From Pleomorphomonas sp. JP5 (GTDB taxonomy: Bacteria; Pseudomonadota; Alphaproteobacteria; Rhizobiales; Pleomorphomonadaceae), in the NCBI RefSeq assembly GCF_023721815.1, contig NZ_JAMDLI010000002.1, positions 1 to 64,000 of the forward strand: 64,000 nucleotides of DNA, written 5' to 3'. A program made the position numbers and the translations under genes. Below the pieces are notes generated by a model, which saw nothing but the letters and a program-made list of their open reading frames with translations, did not search any database and was not told the origin of the DNA. Positions within the stretch are counted from its first letter, which is position 1. Every line of letters begins with the position of its first letter. This document shows, piece by piece, positions 51,427-59,573 of the stretch.

Positions 51427-52881
51427 ATGTCCTCGCAGATCGTTTCCCTCGACAGCCTGACGGTCTCGCCAAGCCCCCGGCGCGGCGGCTGCGCATCGTC
51501 GTCCTGCGGCGCATCGTCCCGCCCCGCGGATATCGACCCCGCGACCTGGGAACGGATCAAGGATCACCCCTGCTATTCGGAAGAGGCGCACCACTATTTC
51601 GCGCGCATGCATGTGGCCGTGGCGCCAGCCTGCAACATCCAGTGCAACTACTGCAATCGCAAGTACGACTGCTCCAACGAAAGCCGGCCGGGCGTCGTCT
51701 CCGAACGGCTGACGCCGGAGGAAGCGGTGCGCAAGGTCGTTGCGGTGGCCGCCGCCGTACCGGAACTGTCGGTGCTCGGCATCGCCGGCCCCGGCGACGC
51801 GCTGCATGACTGGAAGAATACCCGCGCCACCTTCGACGCGGTGCGCAAGGTCGTCCCCGACATCAAGTTCTGCCTTTCCACCAATGGCCTCGCGCTGCCC
51901 GACCATGTCGATGAGATCGCCGAGATGGCCATCGATCACGTGACGATCACCATCAACGCCGTCGACCCGGAGATCGGCGCCCGGATCTACCCCTGGATCT
52001 TCTTCGACCACAAGCGGCGCACCGGCATCGAGGCCGCGACCATTCTCCTCGAACGGCAGATGCGCGGCCTCGAAATGCTGACCGCGCGTGGCATCCTCGT
52101 GAAGATCAACTCGGTGATGATTCCCGGCATCAACGACGACCACCTTCCGGAGGTCAATCGGGCAGTGCGCGCACGCGGTGCCTTCCTGCACAACGTCATG
52201 CCGCTGATCTCCGATCCGGCGCATGGCACCCACTTCGGCCTCACCGGCCAGCGCGGGCCGACGCCGACCGAACTCAAGGCCCTGCAGGATCGGCTCGATG
52301 GCGGCGCCAAGCTGATGCGCCACTGCCGCCAATGCCGCGCCGACGCCATCGGGTTGCTCGGCGAGGACCGTGGCCAGGAGTTCAACCTCGACAGACTGCC
52401 CGAGACGGTCACCTACGATCCCGCCCCTCGGCAGGCCTACCGCGCCTTCGTCGCCGCCGAACGCGGCGACCGGGGCGCCGCCCGCGACGATGCCCTCAGG
52501 CGCATCGGTGCGGTGGCCGACGACGTCCGCCTCCTCGTCGCCGTCGCCACCAAGGGCGGCGCCCGCGTCAACGAGCACTTCGGCCATGCCCGCGAATTCC
52601 AGATCTACGAGGCGGGGTCGAAGGGCATCACGCTCGTCGGCCATCGCAAGGTCGACGCCTATTGCATGGGCGGCTTCGGCGAGGACGCCACGCTCGGCCC
52701 GACCATCTCCGCCCTCGACGGCATCGACACCGTGCTCTGCGCCAAGGTCGGCGACTGCCCGCGCGATGCCCTTCAGGCCGCCGGCATCACCGTCACCGAC
52801 GCCCACGCCTACGACTACATCGAGACCGCCGTCGGCAAGGTCTATGCCGAACGCTTCGGCCGAGCCGCCGCCGTCGCCTGA
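51427..52881 (+). CDS. nifB: Nitrogenase cofactor biosynthesis protein NifB
   Basis: NifB is the radical-SAM enzyme that fuses two [4Fe-4S] clusters and inserts carbide to make NifB-co, the core of FeMo-co. The 484-residue protein has a cysteine-rich N-terminus (GGCASSSCGASS), HPCYSEEAHHYFARMH, the cluster motif CNIQCNYC with following NRKYDC, and a NifX-like C-terminal domain (about residues 375-475) that holds the product. GGAG precedes the ATG, which lies just beyond a sigma-54/NifA promoter. Neither nifA nor structural nitrogenase genes are near, so NifB is detached from the main nif cluster or this is a secondary cluster. Confidence 0.97.
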   Translation: MSSQIVSLDSLTVSPSPRRGGCASSSCGASSRPADIDPATWERIKDHPCYSEEAHHYFARMHVAVAPACNIQCNYCNRKYDCSNESRPGVVSERLTPEEAVRKVVAVAAAVPELSVLGIAGPGDALHDWKNTRATFDAVRKVVPDIKFCLSTNGLALPDHVDEIAEMAIDHVTITINAVDPEIGARIYPWIFFDHKRRTGIEAATILLERQMRGLEMLTARGILVKINSVMIPGINDDHLPEVNRAVRARGAFLHNVMPLISDPAHGTHFGLTGQRGPTPTELKALQDRLDGGAKLMRHCRQCRADAIGLLGEDRGQEFNLDRLPETVTYDPAPRQAYRAFVAAERGDRGAARDDALRRIGAVADDVRLLVAVATKGGARVNEHFGHAREFQIYEAGSKGITLVGHRKVDAYCMGGFGEDATLGPTISALDGIDTVLCAKVGDCPRDALQAAGITVTDAHAYDYIETAVGKVYAERFGRAAAVA

Positions 52882-52899
52882 ACACTTGGGGGGATCGTC

Positions 52900-54057
52900 A
52901 TGGTCGCCGGCCCGGTCGCCTATCTCGATGCCAACGCCACCACCCCGGTCGATCCCCGGGTGGCCGCTGCCATGCTTTCGGCTTTGACCGACCTCCATGG
53001 CAATCCGTCGTCCGTCCACGCGGCCGGCCGCGACGCGCGTCGTGCCATCGAGGCAGCCCGGCGTAAGGTGGCGGCACTGATCGGCGCCGACCGACCGGAC
53101 GAGATCGTCTTCACCTCCGGCGGTAGCGAAAGCAACGTCGCCGCCATTCGCGCGGCGCTCGCCGCCCGGCCAGGCCGGCGCAAGGTGGTGACGTCCGCCG
53201 TCGAGCATCCATCGGTCCACGCGACGCTCGACCGCCTCGCCGCGACGGATGGCATCGTTATCCATCGTCTTCCGGTCGACGCATGCGGCCGGCTCGACCT
53301 CGATGCCTATCGTGCCTCGCTCGGCCCCGACACCGCACTGGTCACGCTGATGACCGCCAACAACGAGACAGGAACGCTGTTTCCCATTGCCGATCTCGTC
53401 CCGCTCGCCCACGCCGTCGGCGCCCTGTTCCACACCGACGCCGTGCAGGCCGCTGGCCGGCTCGATTTTTCGGTTGCCGCCAGCGGCGTCGACATGGCCT
53501 CGCTCAGCGCCCACAAGCTGCACGGCCCGAAAGGCATCGGCGCCCTTCATGTCCGTCGAGGCATTCCTTTCGAAGGCTTGATCACCGGCGGCGGCCAGGA
53601 GCGTGGTCGACGGGCCGGCACCGAGAACGTACCGGGCATCGTCGGCTTCGGCGTCGCAGCCCGGCTTGCGTTCTCCGACAACCAAGCCAGGCGTATCTCC
53701 GGCCTCCGGGATCGCCTGGAGACGTGTGTCCTCTCGGCCCTTCCCGGCGCGTTCGTCCTCGGCGACCGCGCGGCGCGCCTTGCCAACACCGCCTGTCTCG
53801 CCTTCCCCGGCGCAGATGCCGAAATGATGCTGAGCCGTCTCGACCGTGCCGGCATCGCCGCCTCGTCCGGCTCCGCCTGCGCGGCTGGCGGCATGGCGCC
53901 GAGCCGTGTGCTGCTCGCCATGGGGCTCAAGCATCTCGCCGGCTCGGTCGTCCGTTTCTCGTTGTCCCGCTTCAACACCGATGCGGACATCGACCACCTT
54001 CTCGCTTTGCTTCCGGCGATCGCGCGCGAAGCCGGCATTCTGGAGACCGCAGCATGA
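52900..54057 (+). CDS. nifS: Cysteine desulfurase NifS
   Basis: NifS takes sulfur from cysteine with PLP for the nitrogenase clusters. The 385-residue protein has [15 protein letters not shown] at the start, the PLP lysine in [10 protein letters not shown] (near residue 204) and the active cysteine in [10 protein letters not shown] (near 326). The GGGGGG just upstream gives a good ribosome site, and nifV overlaps its stop (ATGA). The nif context favours NifS over the housekeeping IscS. Confidence 0.93.
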   Translation: MVAGPVAYLDANATTPVDPRVAAAMLSALTDLHGNPSSVHAAGRDARRAIEAARRKVAALIGADRPDEIVFTSGGSESNVAAIRAALAARPGRRKVVTSAVEHPSVHATLDRLAATDGIVIHRLPVDACGRLDLDAYRASLGPDTALVTLMTANNETGTLFPIADLVPLAHAVGALFHTDAVQAAGRLDFSVAASGVDMASLSAHKLHGPKGIGALHVRRGIPFEGLITGGGQERGRRAGTENVPGIVGFGVAARLAFSDNQARRISGLRDRLETCVLSALPGAFVLGDRAARLANTACLAFPGADAEMMLSRLDRAGIAASSGSACAAGGMAPSRVLLAMGLKHLAGSVVRFSLSRFNTDADIDHLLALLPAIAREAGILETAA

Positions 54058-55199
54058 TCGGCGCCCGCCTCAACGACACCACGCTGCGCGATGGCGAACA
54101 GGCGCCTGGCGTCGCCTTCACGCGCAGCGAGAAGCTGGCCATCGCCGAGGCGCTCGCCGCCGCCGGCATCGCCGAGATCGAGGCCGGCACCCCGGCCATG
54201 GGCGAAGACGAGATCGGCACGATCGCCGCCATCGTCGGCCTGGCCTTGCCGGTCCGCGTCGCCGTCTGGTGCCGCATGCGTGGCGAGGACATCGCCGCCG
54301 CTATCCGCAGCGGCGCACCGGCCATCAACTTGTCCATTCCCGCCTCCGACTTGCAGCTCGCCGCCAAGCTCGGCATCGACAGGCGCGAGGCGCTCTCCCG
54401 CATCGCCCGTTTCGTGCCGATGGCGCTCGATCTCGGTCTTGAGGTCTCGGTCGGCGCCGAGGATGCCTCGCGCGCCGATCCCGATCACCTCGCCGCCATG
54501 GCCGAGATGGTCGCGCAATCCGGCGGCTGGCGGCTGCGGCTGGCCGACACCGTCGGCGTTCTCGATCCGCTGTCGACCATGAAACTGGTCGTGGACCTGA
54601 GAGCCCGCACCTCGCTCGCTCTCGAGTTTCACGGACACGACGATCTCGGCCTTGCCACCGCCAATACGCTCGCCGCCCTGCGCGCCGGCTGCGAGGAGGC
54701 CTCCGTCACCGTGCTCGGCCTTGGCGAGCGAGCCGGCAACGCCGCGCTGGAAGAGGTGGCCGTCGCCCTGCTGCGGCTCGACGGCCGCTCGACCGGTATC
54801 GACCTGCCATCGCTGAAGCCGCTTGCCGAGATGGTCGCCAGCGCGGCCAGCCGCGACGTACCACTCGGCAAGGCCGTCGTCGGGCGCGATGTGTTCTCCC
54901 ACGAGAGCGGCCTCCACGTCGCCGGTCTTCTCAAGGAAGCCCAGACCTACCAGGGCCTCGACCCCAGGCTGCTCGGGCGTCACCACACCGTCGTCATCGG
55001 CAAGCACTCGGGCGCCCAGGCGCTGGCCCACGTTCTGGCAAGTCGCGGCATGGCCCTCGACCCAAAGCTCGCGGGTCCCCTCGTCGAGGCCGTACGGCGG
55101 CTCGCAACCGAACGGAAGCGGGCGTTGACCAGCGGCGAACTCGTCCATCTGCACGCCGAGCTGGCGATGTCGGCCGAACGATCGTCCGGCAACGTCTGA
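54054..55199 (+). CDS. nifV: Homocitrate synthase NifV
   Basis: NifV condenses acetyl-CoA with 2-oxoglutarate to homocitrate, the organic ligand of FeMo-co. The 381-residue protein has the catalytic [15 protein letters not shown] start, the metal-binding [10 protein letters not shown] and the [11 protein letters not shown] motif. Its ATG overlaps the nifS stop by four bases. No terminator is evident beyond its stop, 61 bases before the next gene. Confidence 0.95.
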   Translation: MIGARLNDTTLRDGEQAPGVAFTRSEKLAIAEALAAAGIAEIEAGTPAMGEDEIGTIAAIVGLALPVRVAVWCRMRGEDIAAAIRSGAPAINLSIPASDLQLAAKLGIDRREALSRIARFVPMALDLGLEVSVGAEDASRADPDHLAAMAEMVAQSGGWRLRLADTVGVLDPLSTMKLVVDLRARTSLALEFHGHDDLGLATANTLAALRAGCEEASVTVLGLGERAGNAALEEVAVALLRLDGRSTGIDLPSLKPLAEMVASAASRDVPLGKAVVGRDVFSHESGLHVAGLLKEAQTYQGLDPRLLGRHHTVVIGKHSGAQALAHVLASRGMALDPKLAGPLVEAVRRLATERKRALTSGELVHLHAELAMSAERSSGNV

Positions 55200-55260
55200 C
55201 ACGCTTCCCTTCCCCGAAGCCCTCCCCTATAAATCGTACAAAACAGAAGGGAGGCTGCAC

Positions 55261-56268
55261 ATGTCCACGCACAAGCCCGTCCGTATCGGCGTCGTTTCCA
55301 CCGCCAATATCGCCCGCGAGAAGGTCATTCCCGGGTTTCGCACGACGCCCTGGCTGGAGGTGGCGGCCATTGCTTCGCGCAACATCGATACGGCGAAGAC
55401 GGCGGCGGTCGCCCTCGACATTCCCGTCGCCCACGGCTCCTATGAGGCCCTGTTCGCCGACCCGTCCATCGAGGCGGTCTACATCCCGACGCCGAACGAC
55501 AGCCACGTCGATCTGACGCTCGCCGCCGCGCGCGCCGGCAAGCACGTGCTCAGCGAGAAGCCGGCGGCAATGAATGCCGCGGACGCCGAGCGCCTTGCCG
55601 CCCTGCCGCCGGGCATCGTCTATCTCGAAGCCTTCATGGTTCGCTTCCATCCGCAATGGCTGAAGACCCGCGAGCTCGTTCGCACGGGCGCCATCGGCCG
55701 GGTCGCGGCCGCGCAGTCCTTCTTCTCCTATTTCCTCGACGACCCCGCCAACATTCGCAACAAGCCGGAAAATGGCGGCGGCGGCCTCTGGGACATCGGC
55801 GTCTATCCGATTGTCACCGCCCGCTTCGTGTTCGACGCCGAACCGAAACGGGTGATCGGCCTGATCGAGCTGGACAAGACGTTTGGCACCGACGTTCTGA
55901 CCTCGGCGATTCTCGATTTCGGCGAGGGGCGCCACCTGACGTTCACCGTCGGCACGCAGACCGTGCCGCACCAGCGCGTCAATGTCGTCGGCTCAACCGG
56001 CCGCATTGAGGTGGTGATCCCCTTCAACGCCCCGCCAATGCAGGAAACGGTGATTCGTCTCGATCGCGGCACAGCCTTGGGTGACGCCAAGATCGAAGAG
56101 ATCACCCTGCCCGCCTGTGACCAGTATGGTCTTCAGGGCGAAGCCTTCGCCAAGGCGATCCGTGGCGTCGAACCGCTGCCCTACGACTATCGCGACGCGG
56201 TGAAGATGATGAAGATCCTCGACGCGATCGTCGAGTCCGGCAAGACCGGCCGCTGGGTCAGCCTGTAA
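55261..56268 (+). CDS. Gfo/Idh/MocA-family oxidoreductase
   Basis: A 335-residue NAD(P)-dependent dehydrogenase. The Rossmann start is RIGVVSTANIAREKVIPGF, where ST in place of GxG is a known variant; LSEKPAAMNAADAERL and the catalytic-looking GGGLWDIGVYPI complete the signature. Most members oxidise sugars or inositol. AGGGAGG lies close ahead of the ATG at 55261. It follows nifV but has a different theme; a link to nif is not supported. A weak hairpin lies between it and the convergent ROK gene. Confidence 0.87.
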   Translation: MSTHKPVRIGVVSTANIAREKVIPGFRTTPWLEVAAIASRNIDTAKTAAVALDIPVAHGSYEALFADPSIEAVYIPTPNDSHVDLTLAAARAGKHVLSEKPAAMNAADAERLAALPPGIVYLEAFMVRFHPQWLKTRELVRTGAIGRVAAAQSFFSYFLDDPANIRNKPENGGGGLWDIGVYPIVTARFVFDAEPKRVIGLIELDKTFGTDVLTSAILDFGEGRHLTFTVGTQTVPHQRVNVVGSTGRIEVVIPFNAPPMQETVIRLDRGTALGDAKIEEITLPACDQYGLQGEAFAKAIRGVEPLPYDYRDAVKMMKILDAIVESGKTGRWVSL

Positions 56269-56274
56269 GCGTGC

Positions 56275-56306
56275 AAGGGGGCGGATCGCAACCGCCTCCT
56301 CCCCTT
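56275..56306. terminator. Imperfect hairpin between the oxidoreductase and ROK genes
   Basis: Arms AAGGGG/CCCCTT (56275-56280, 56301-56306) with inner GCGG/CCGC. It fills the space between the two convergent stop codons. No T-run, so a weak terminator at best. Confidence 0.45.
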
Positions 56307-57029
56307 CTATTCCTTCCAGAGGAAGGCGGCGCCCCTGACGCCCGAGCTGTCGCCGTGTCTGGCCTTGCGGATCGGCGTCGCCACGCTGTCGGAGAAGACC
56401 AGCCGGCTCGCCTCGCCCTCCCAGAGGTTGGTGCGGGCCGAAAGCTGCCTGGGAAGCTCGAAGCCTGTGCCCGAGCAATACATCTCGAGGCAGCCGTGAC
56501 GGCCGCACCAGCATTTCGGTCCCGGATACTCGCCTTCCTTCGGCCAGGGCAGCGAGTAGTGACCGATCTCGCCGGCCAGCCCCTGGAAGCCATTGTGGCT
56601 CCTGCCCTTGATGGCGATGCCGCCACCGTGCCCCGTGCCGAGGATGATGCCGACGACGACGTCGAGGCCGGCGCCAGCGCCATCGATCGCCTCGGAGACG
56701 GCGAGGCAGTTGCCGTCGTTGGCGAGCCGGACCGGACGGCCGAGAGCGGCCTCGAGGTCACGACCGAGCGGCTTGCCGTTCAGCCAGAAGGCATTGGAGT
56801 TGCGGATGAGGCCGGTCAGCGGGTTGGGGCTGCCGGGCAGGCCGATGCCGACGCTGCCACGCTCGCCGGTCGCCGTCTCGACGTGATCGACCAGCTCGGC
56901 CACCGCCCGGATCGAGGCATCGTAGTCCTCGCGCGGCGTCGGAATGCGATGTCGGCAGAGTTCGACGCCCAGGGCATCGAGCCCGATCACCTCCATCTTC
57001 GTTCCGCCCCAGTCGATCCCGATATACAT
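56307..57029 (-). CDS. ROK-family sugar kinase with an internal deletion
   Basis: The 240 residues begin MYIGIDWGGTK (phosphate-binding motif), continue through LANDGNCLAVSEA, GTGHGGGIAI and the zinc site CWCGRHGCLEMY, and close with the family end ARHGDSSGVRGAA. But ROK fructokinases run about 300 residues, and the part between CSGTGFE and the closing FSDSVATP is only about 20 residues, where about 80 are expected. The missing stretch includes the ILDPDVIVLGGG-type strand. The reading frame is intact. It may be a damaged or divergent kinase (see findings). MFS transporter upstream may form an operon with it. Confidence 0.78.
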   Translation of the reverse strand: MYIGIDWGGTKMEVIGLDALGVELCRHRIPTPREDYDASIRAVAELVDHVETATGERGSVGIGLPGSPNPLTGLIRNSNAFWLNGKPLGRDLEAALGRPVRLANDGNCLAVSEAIDGAGAGLDVVVGIILGTGHGGGIAIKGRSHNGFQGLAGEIGHYSLPWPKEGEYPGPKCWCGRHGCLEMYCSGTGFELPRQLSARTNLWEGEASRLVFSDSVATPIRKARHGDSSGVRGAAFLWKE

Positions 57030-57082
57030 CCGCGTCCTCCCTGAACCGCACTCAAACCAGCTTGCCGAAGCATCGGCGACAT

Positions 57083-58303
57083 TCAGCTGCCGTCGAGCTT
57101 CTCGGCCCGGCGAAGGTCGGGAAAGATCACCGACCACAAGCCCGCCACGGCAAGCGTGCCGACGCCGCCGAACACCACCGCCGGCACGGTGCCGATCAAC
57201 GCCGCCATGCTGCCGGCGCGGAACTCGCCGAGTTCGTTGGAGGCGCCGACGAACACCATGTTGACCGCCGAGACGCGACCGCGCAGTTCGTCGGGCGTGG
57301 CGAGCTGGATCAGCGTCTCGCGCACATAGACCGAGATCATGTCGCCGGCCCCCATCAGGCCGAGACAGAGGATCGACAGCCACGGCGTCACCGACACGCC
57401 GAACACTACGGTCGCCAATCCGAACAGCGCAACGCCGAGGAACATCTTCACGCCAGCCATGGCCTTGATCGGGAAGCGCGCCAGGAACGCCGCCACCAGG
57501 ATGGCGCCAATGCCGGGCGCCGCCCGCATCATGCCGAGGCCGGCCGGACCGAGCACCAGAATGTCGGAGGCATAGACCGGCATCAGCGCCACGGCTCCGC
57601 CAAGCAGCACCGCGAAAAGATCGAGTGAGATGGCGCCGAGCACAAGCCGGTTGGAAAACACATAGCGAAAGCCCGCCGAAACTGCCTGCCAGGCCGGCTC
57701 CTTCTCTCCCTGCTTCACGATGATCGGCGGCATTGCCAACATCAATCCCACAGCAGCGGCGAGCAGCGCCACCGCCGTGCCAAAGGCGGCAAGCTCGGAA
57801 ATGCCGTAGAGCAGACCGCCGGCCACCGGCCCGCCGATCGCGGCCACCTGCCAGGACGACGACACCCAGCCGATGGCGTTGGCGAGCGCTTCGCGCGGCA
57901 CGAGGTTTGGCACCACCGACTGCATGGCCGGCCCCATGAAGGCACGGGCGATACCCATCACCAGGAGGATGACGTAGATCGGCATGACGCTCGGCGACGC
58001 CGTCCAGGACAGGAGGAACAGCCAGATGGCGGCGGCGGCCTCGATGCCGAAACAGGCAATGATGATCAACCGACGCGACACCCGGTCGGCCACCGTGCCG
58101 GTGATGAGCACCAGCAGGAAGGCCGGCAGGAACTGCATGAGCCCCACATAGCCGAGCGCCATCGGATCGTGAGTGAGGTCGTAAACCTTCCAGCCAACGG
58201 CGACCACGACGATCTGAATGGCGAAGGTCGCGAACAGGCGGGCCAGCCAGTAGAGAAGATATGGCCGGTGGGCGAAGGCATTCGGCGAAGGCTGATGGCT
58301 CAT
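57083..58303 (-). CDS. MFS transporter, EntS/MFS_3-like
   Basis: A 406-residue protein with about twelve helices. The FPRFADRVSRRL-type loop ITGTVADRVSRRLIII follows helix 2. FAIQIVVVAVGWKVYDLT and GFRYVFSNRLVLGAISLD are found in the EntS/MFS_3 branch, which exports siderophores and other small molecules. ROK kinase follows 53 bases downstream on the same strand. Substrate unknown; a siderophore role is only one option. Confidence 0.85.
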   Translation of the reverse strand: MSHQPSPNAFAHRPYLLYWLARLFATFAIQIVVVAVGWKVYDLTHDPMALGYVGLMQFLPAFLLVLITGTVADRVSRRLIIIACFGIEAAAAIWLFLLSWTASPSVMPIYVILLVMGIARAFMGPAMQSVVPNLVPREALANAIGWVSSSWQVAAIGGPVAGGLLYGISELAAFGTAVALLAAAVGLMLAMPPIIVKQGEKEPAWQAVSAGFRYVFSNRLVLGAISLDLFAVLLGGAVALMPVYASDILVLGPAGLGMMRAAPGIGAILVAAFLARFPIKAMAGVKMFLGVALFGLATVVFGVSVTPWLSILCLGLMGAGDMISVYVRETLIQLATPDELRGRVSAVNMVFVGASNELGEFRAGSMAALIGTVPAVVFGGVGTLAVAGLWSVIFPDLRRAEKLDGS

Positions 58304-58424
58304 GGGGTCACTCGGGCACCGAGGCTCGGGAGTGGCGGACGGTGACTTTTGATCCAGAACGGAGCGCCGAACAAGCCCTCCAGACCGCCTTGCGGTTCCC
58401 CTACGCGGGCAACATCAGCCGCCT

Positions 58425-59429
58425 TCAAACTTCCTCACGCCGCGCCCGGCGCACCGCCAGTCGATGCCGCCCCTCCAGGAAGGCGAGCAGCACCAAGGCA
58501 AAGAGCAGTGGCACCACGAAATAGATGAGACGGAACAGGATCAAGGCGGCGGCGACATCCGGCCGGTGGGCGATGCCGAGCCCGGTTACCACCGTCGCCT
58601 CGAACACGCCGACGCCGCCGGGCGTATTGGCGGCCATGCCGGCCAGGAAGGCGATGGAATAGGTGACGAGATAACGAGCGGCGTCCGGCACCGCATCGGG
58701 CGGCAGCAGAACGTAGAGCGTCCCGCAAGCCGCGAGCAGGTCGAACGCCCCGGCCAGCACCATCAGGAACGCCGGCTTGGCCTTGGGCATGCGCACGACC
58801 ATGCCGCTGACCCGGATGGCCCGCCGCTTCCGCGCCAACCAGATGATAAAGCTCGAGAGAGCGACCAGAATGACGAGACCGACCAGCCGATCGATGTAGT
58901 GGTGGGGGAAGACGGGATACTGCGTGGTCGGCTCCAGAGTCAGCGCCAGACCGAGCACGAACAGGATGCCGGACCACATGGTCAGCCAGCTCATGACGAT
59001 CAGCCTCGCCACCACCGAGAAGCTGACGCCGACCATGGAGTAGATGCGGTAACGGGCGCCACCTCCCGAGAGCAGCGGGAAACCGAGCGTGTTGGCGAAG
59101 ACGTTGGCGATGAGACCGCCAAACACAGCCCGCGCCAGACTGACCGAACTCGTGTAGTTGAGCGCGTGGAGAGCCAGAAGATCGTAAGTGGCGAGCGCGA
59201 CAAGGCCGCAGAAGGTGAAGACGAAGGCCAGCACGAAACGATGTGCGGGCAGCGCCAGCGCGGCGTTGTGGATGTCGGCGAACGACATCTTCGTCGCCAT
59301 GTCCCAAAGCACCCAGACCGCGCCGGCAATCAGCACCACGGCGATGACCGGACCAATCCACCTCACGGCCAGCGCAAACCGCCCCGGTGACGCTTCCGCG
59401 CTGGTATGGACTTCGGTTGGATCGCTCAA
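58425..59429 (-). CDS. UPF0104/YbhN-family membrane protein
   Basis: A 334-residue protein with eight predicted helices and the family hallmarks LANVFANTLGFPLLSGGGARYR-like text (quoted in part as NVFANTLGFPLLSGGGARYR) and NTPGGVGVFEATVV. It resembles the membrane domain of lysylphosphatidylglycerol synthases (MprF) without the aminoacyl-transfer half. Function is unknown; lipid handling or flipping is suspected for the family. ATG at 59429 gives a cytoplasmic N-terminus of about 20 residues. Confidence 0.85.
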   Translation of the reverse strand: MSDPTEVHTSAEASPGRFALAVRWIGPVIAVVLIAGAVWVLWDMATKMSFADIHNAALALPAHRFVLAFVFTFCGLVALATYDLLALHALNYTSSVSLARAVFGGLIANVFANTLGFPLLSGGGARYRIYSMVGVSFSVVARLIVMSWLTMWSGILFVLGLALTLEPTTQYPVFPHHYIDRLVGLVILVALSSFIIWLARKRRAIRVSGMVVRMPKAKPAFLMVLAGAFDLLAACGTLYVLLPPDAVPDAARYLVTYSIAFLAGMAANTPGGVGVFEATVVTGLGIAHRPDVAAALILFRLIYFVVPLLFALVLLAFLEGRHRLAVRRARREEV

Positions 59430-59573
59430 GTCCTGTCGTCTCCATCAGGCAAGGCGGATCCGGGTGCGCGCGGCCCGAGCCTATGGCCTCTCATTTAGAA
59501 CGCCGGTCATCAAACGCAACCGCTTTTTCCGACGGGCAGAGATGACGCTGCGCAGGTCTGCCCGGCGCTGCCG

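Noticed and set aside
51340-53997. A minus-strand open frame of 885 codons opposite nifB and nifS
   Set aside because: It is a GC-rich shadow of real genes: no ribosome site, no domain, and a composition of repeated Gly/Ala/Asp/Val typical of antisense frames in such DNA.
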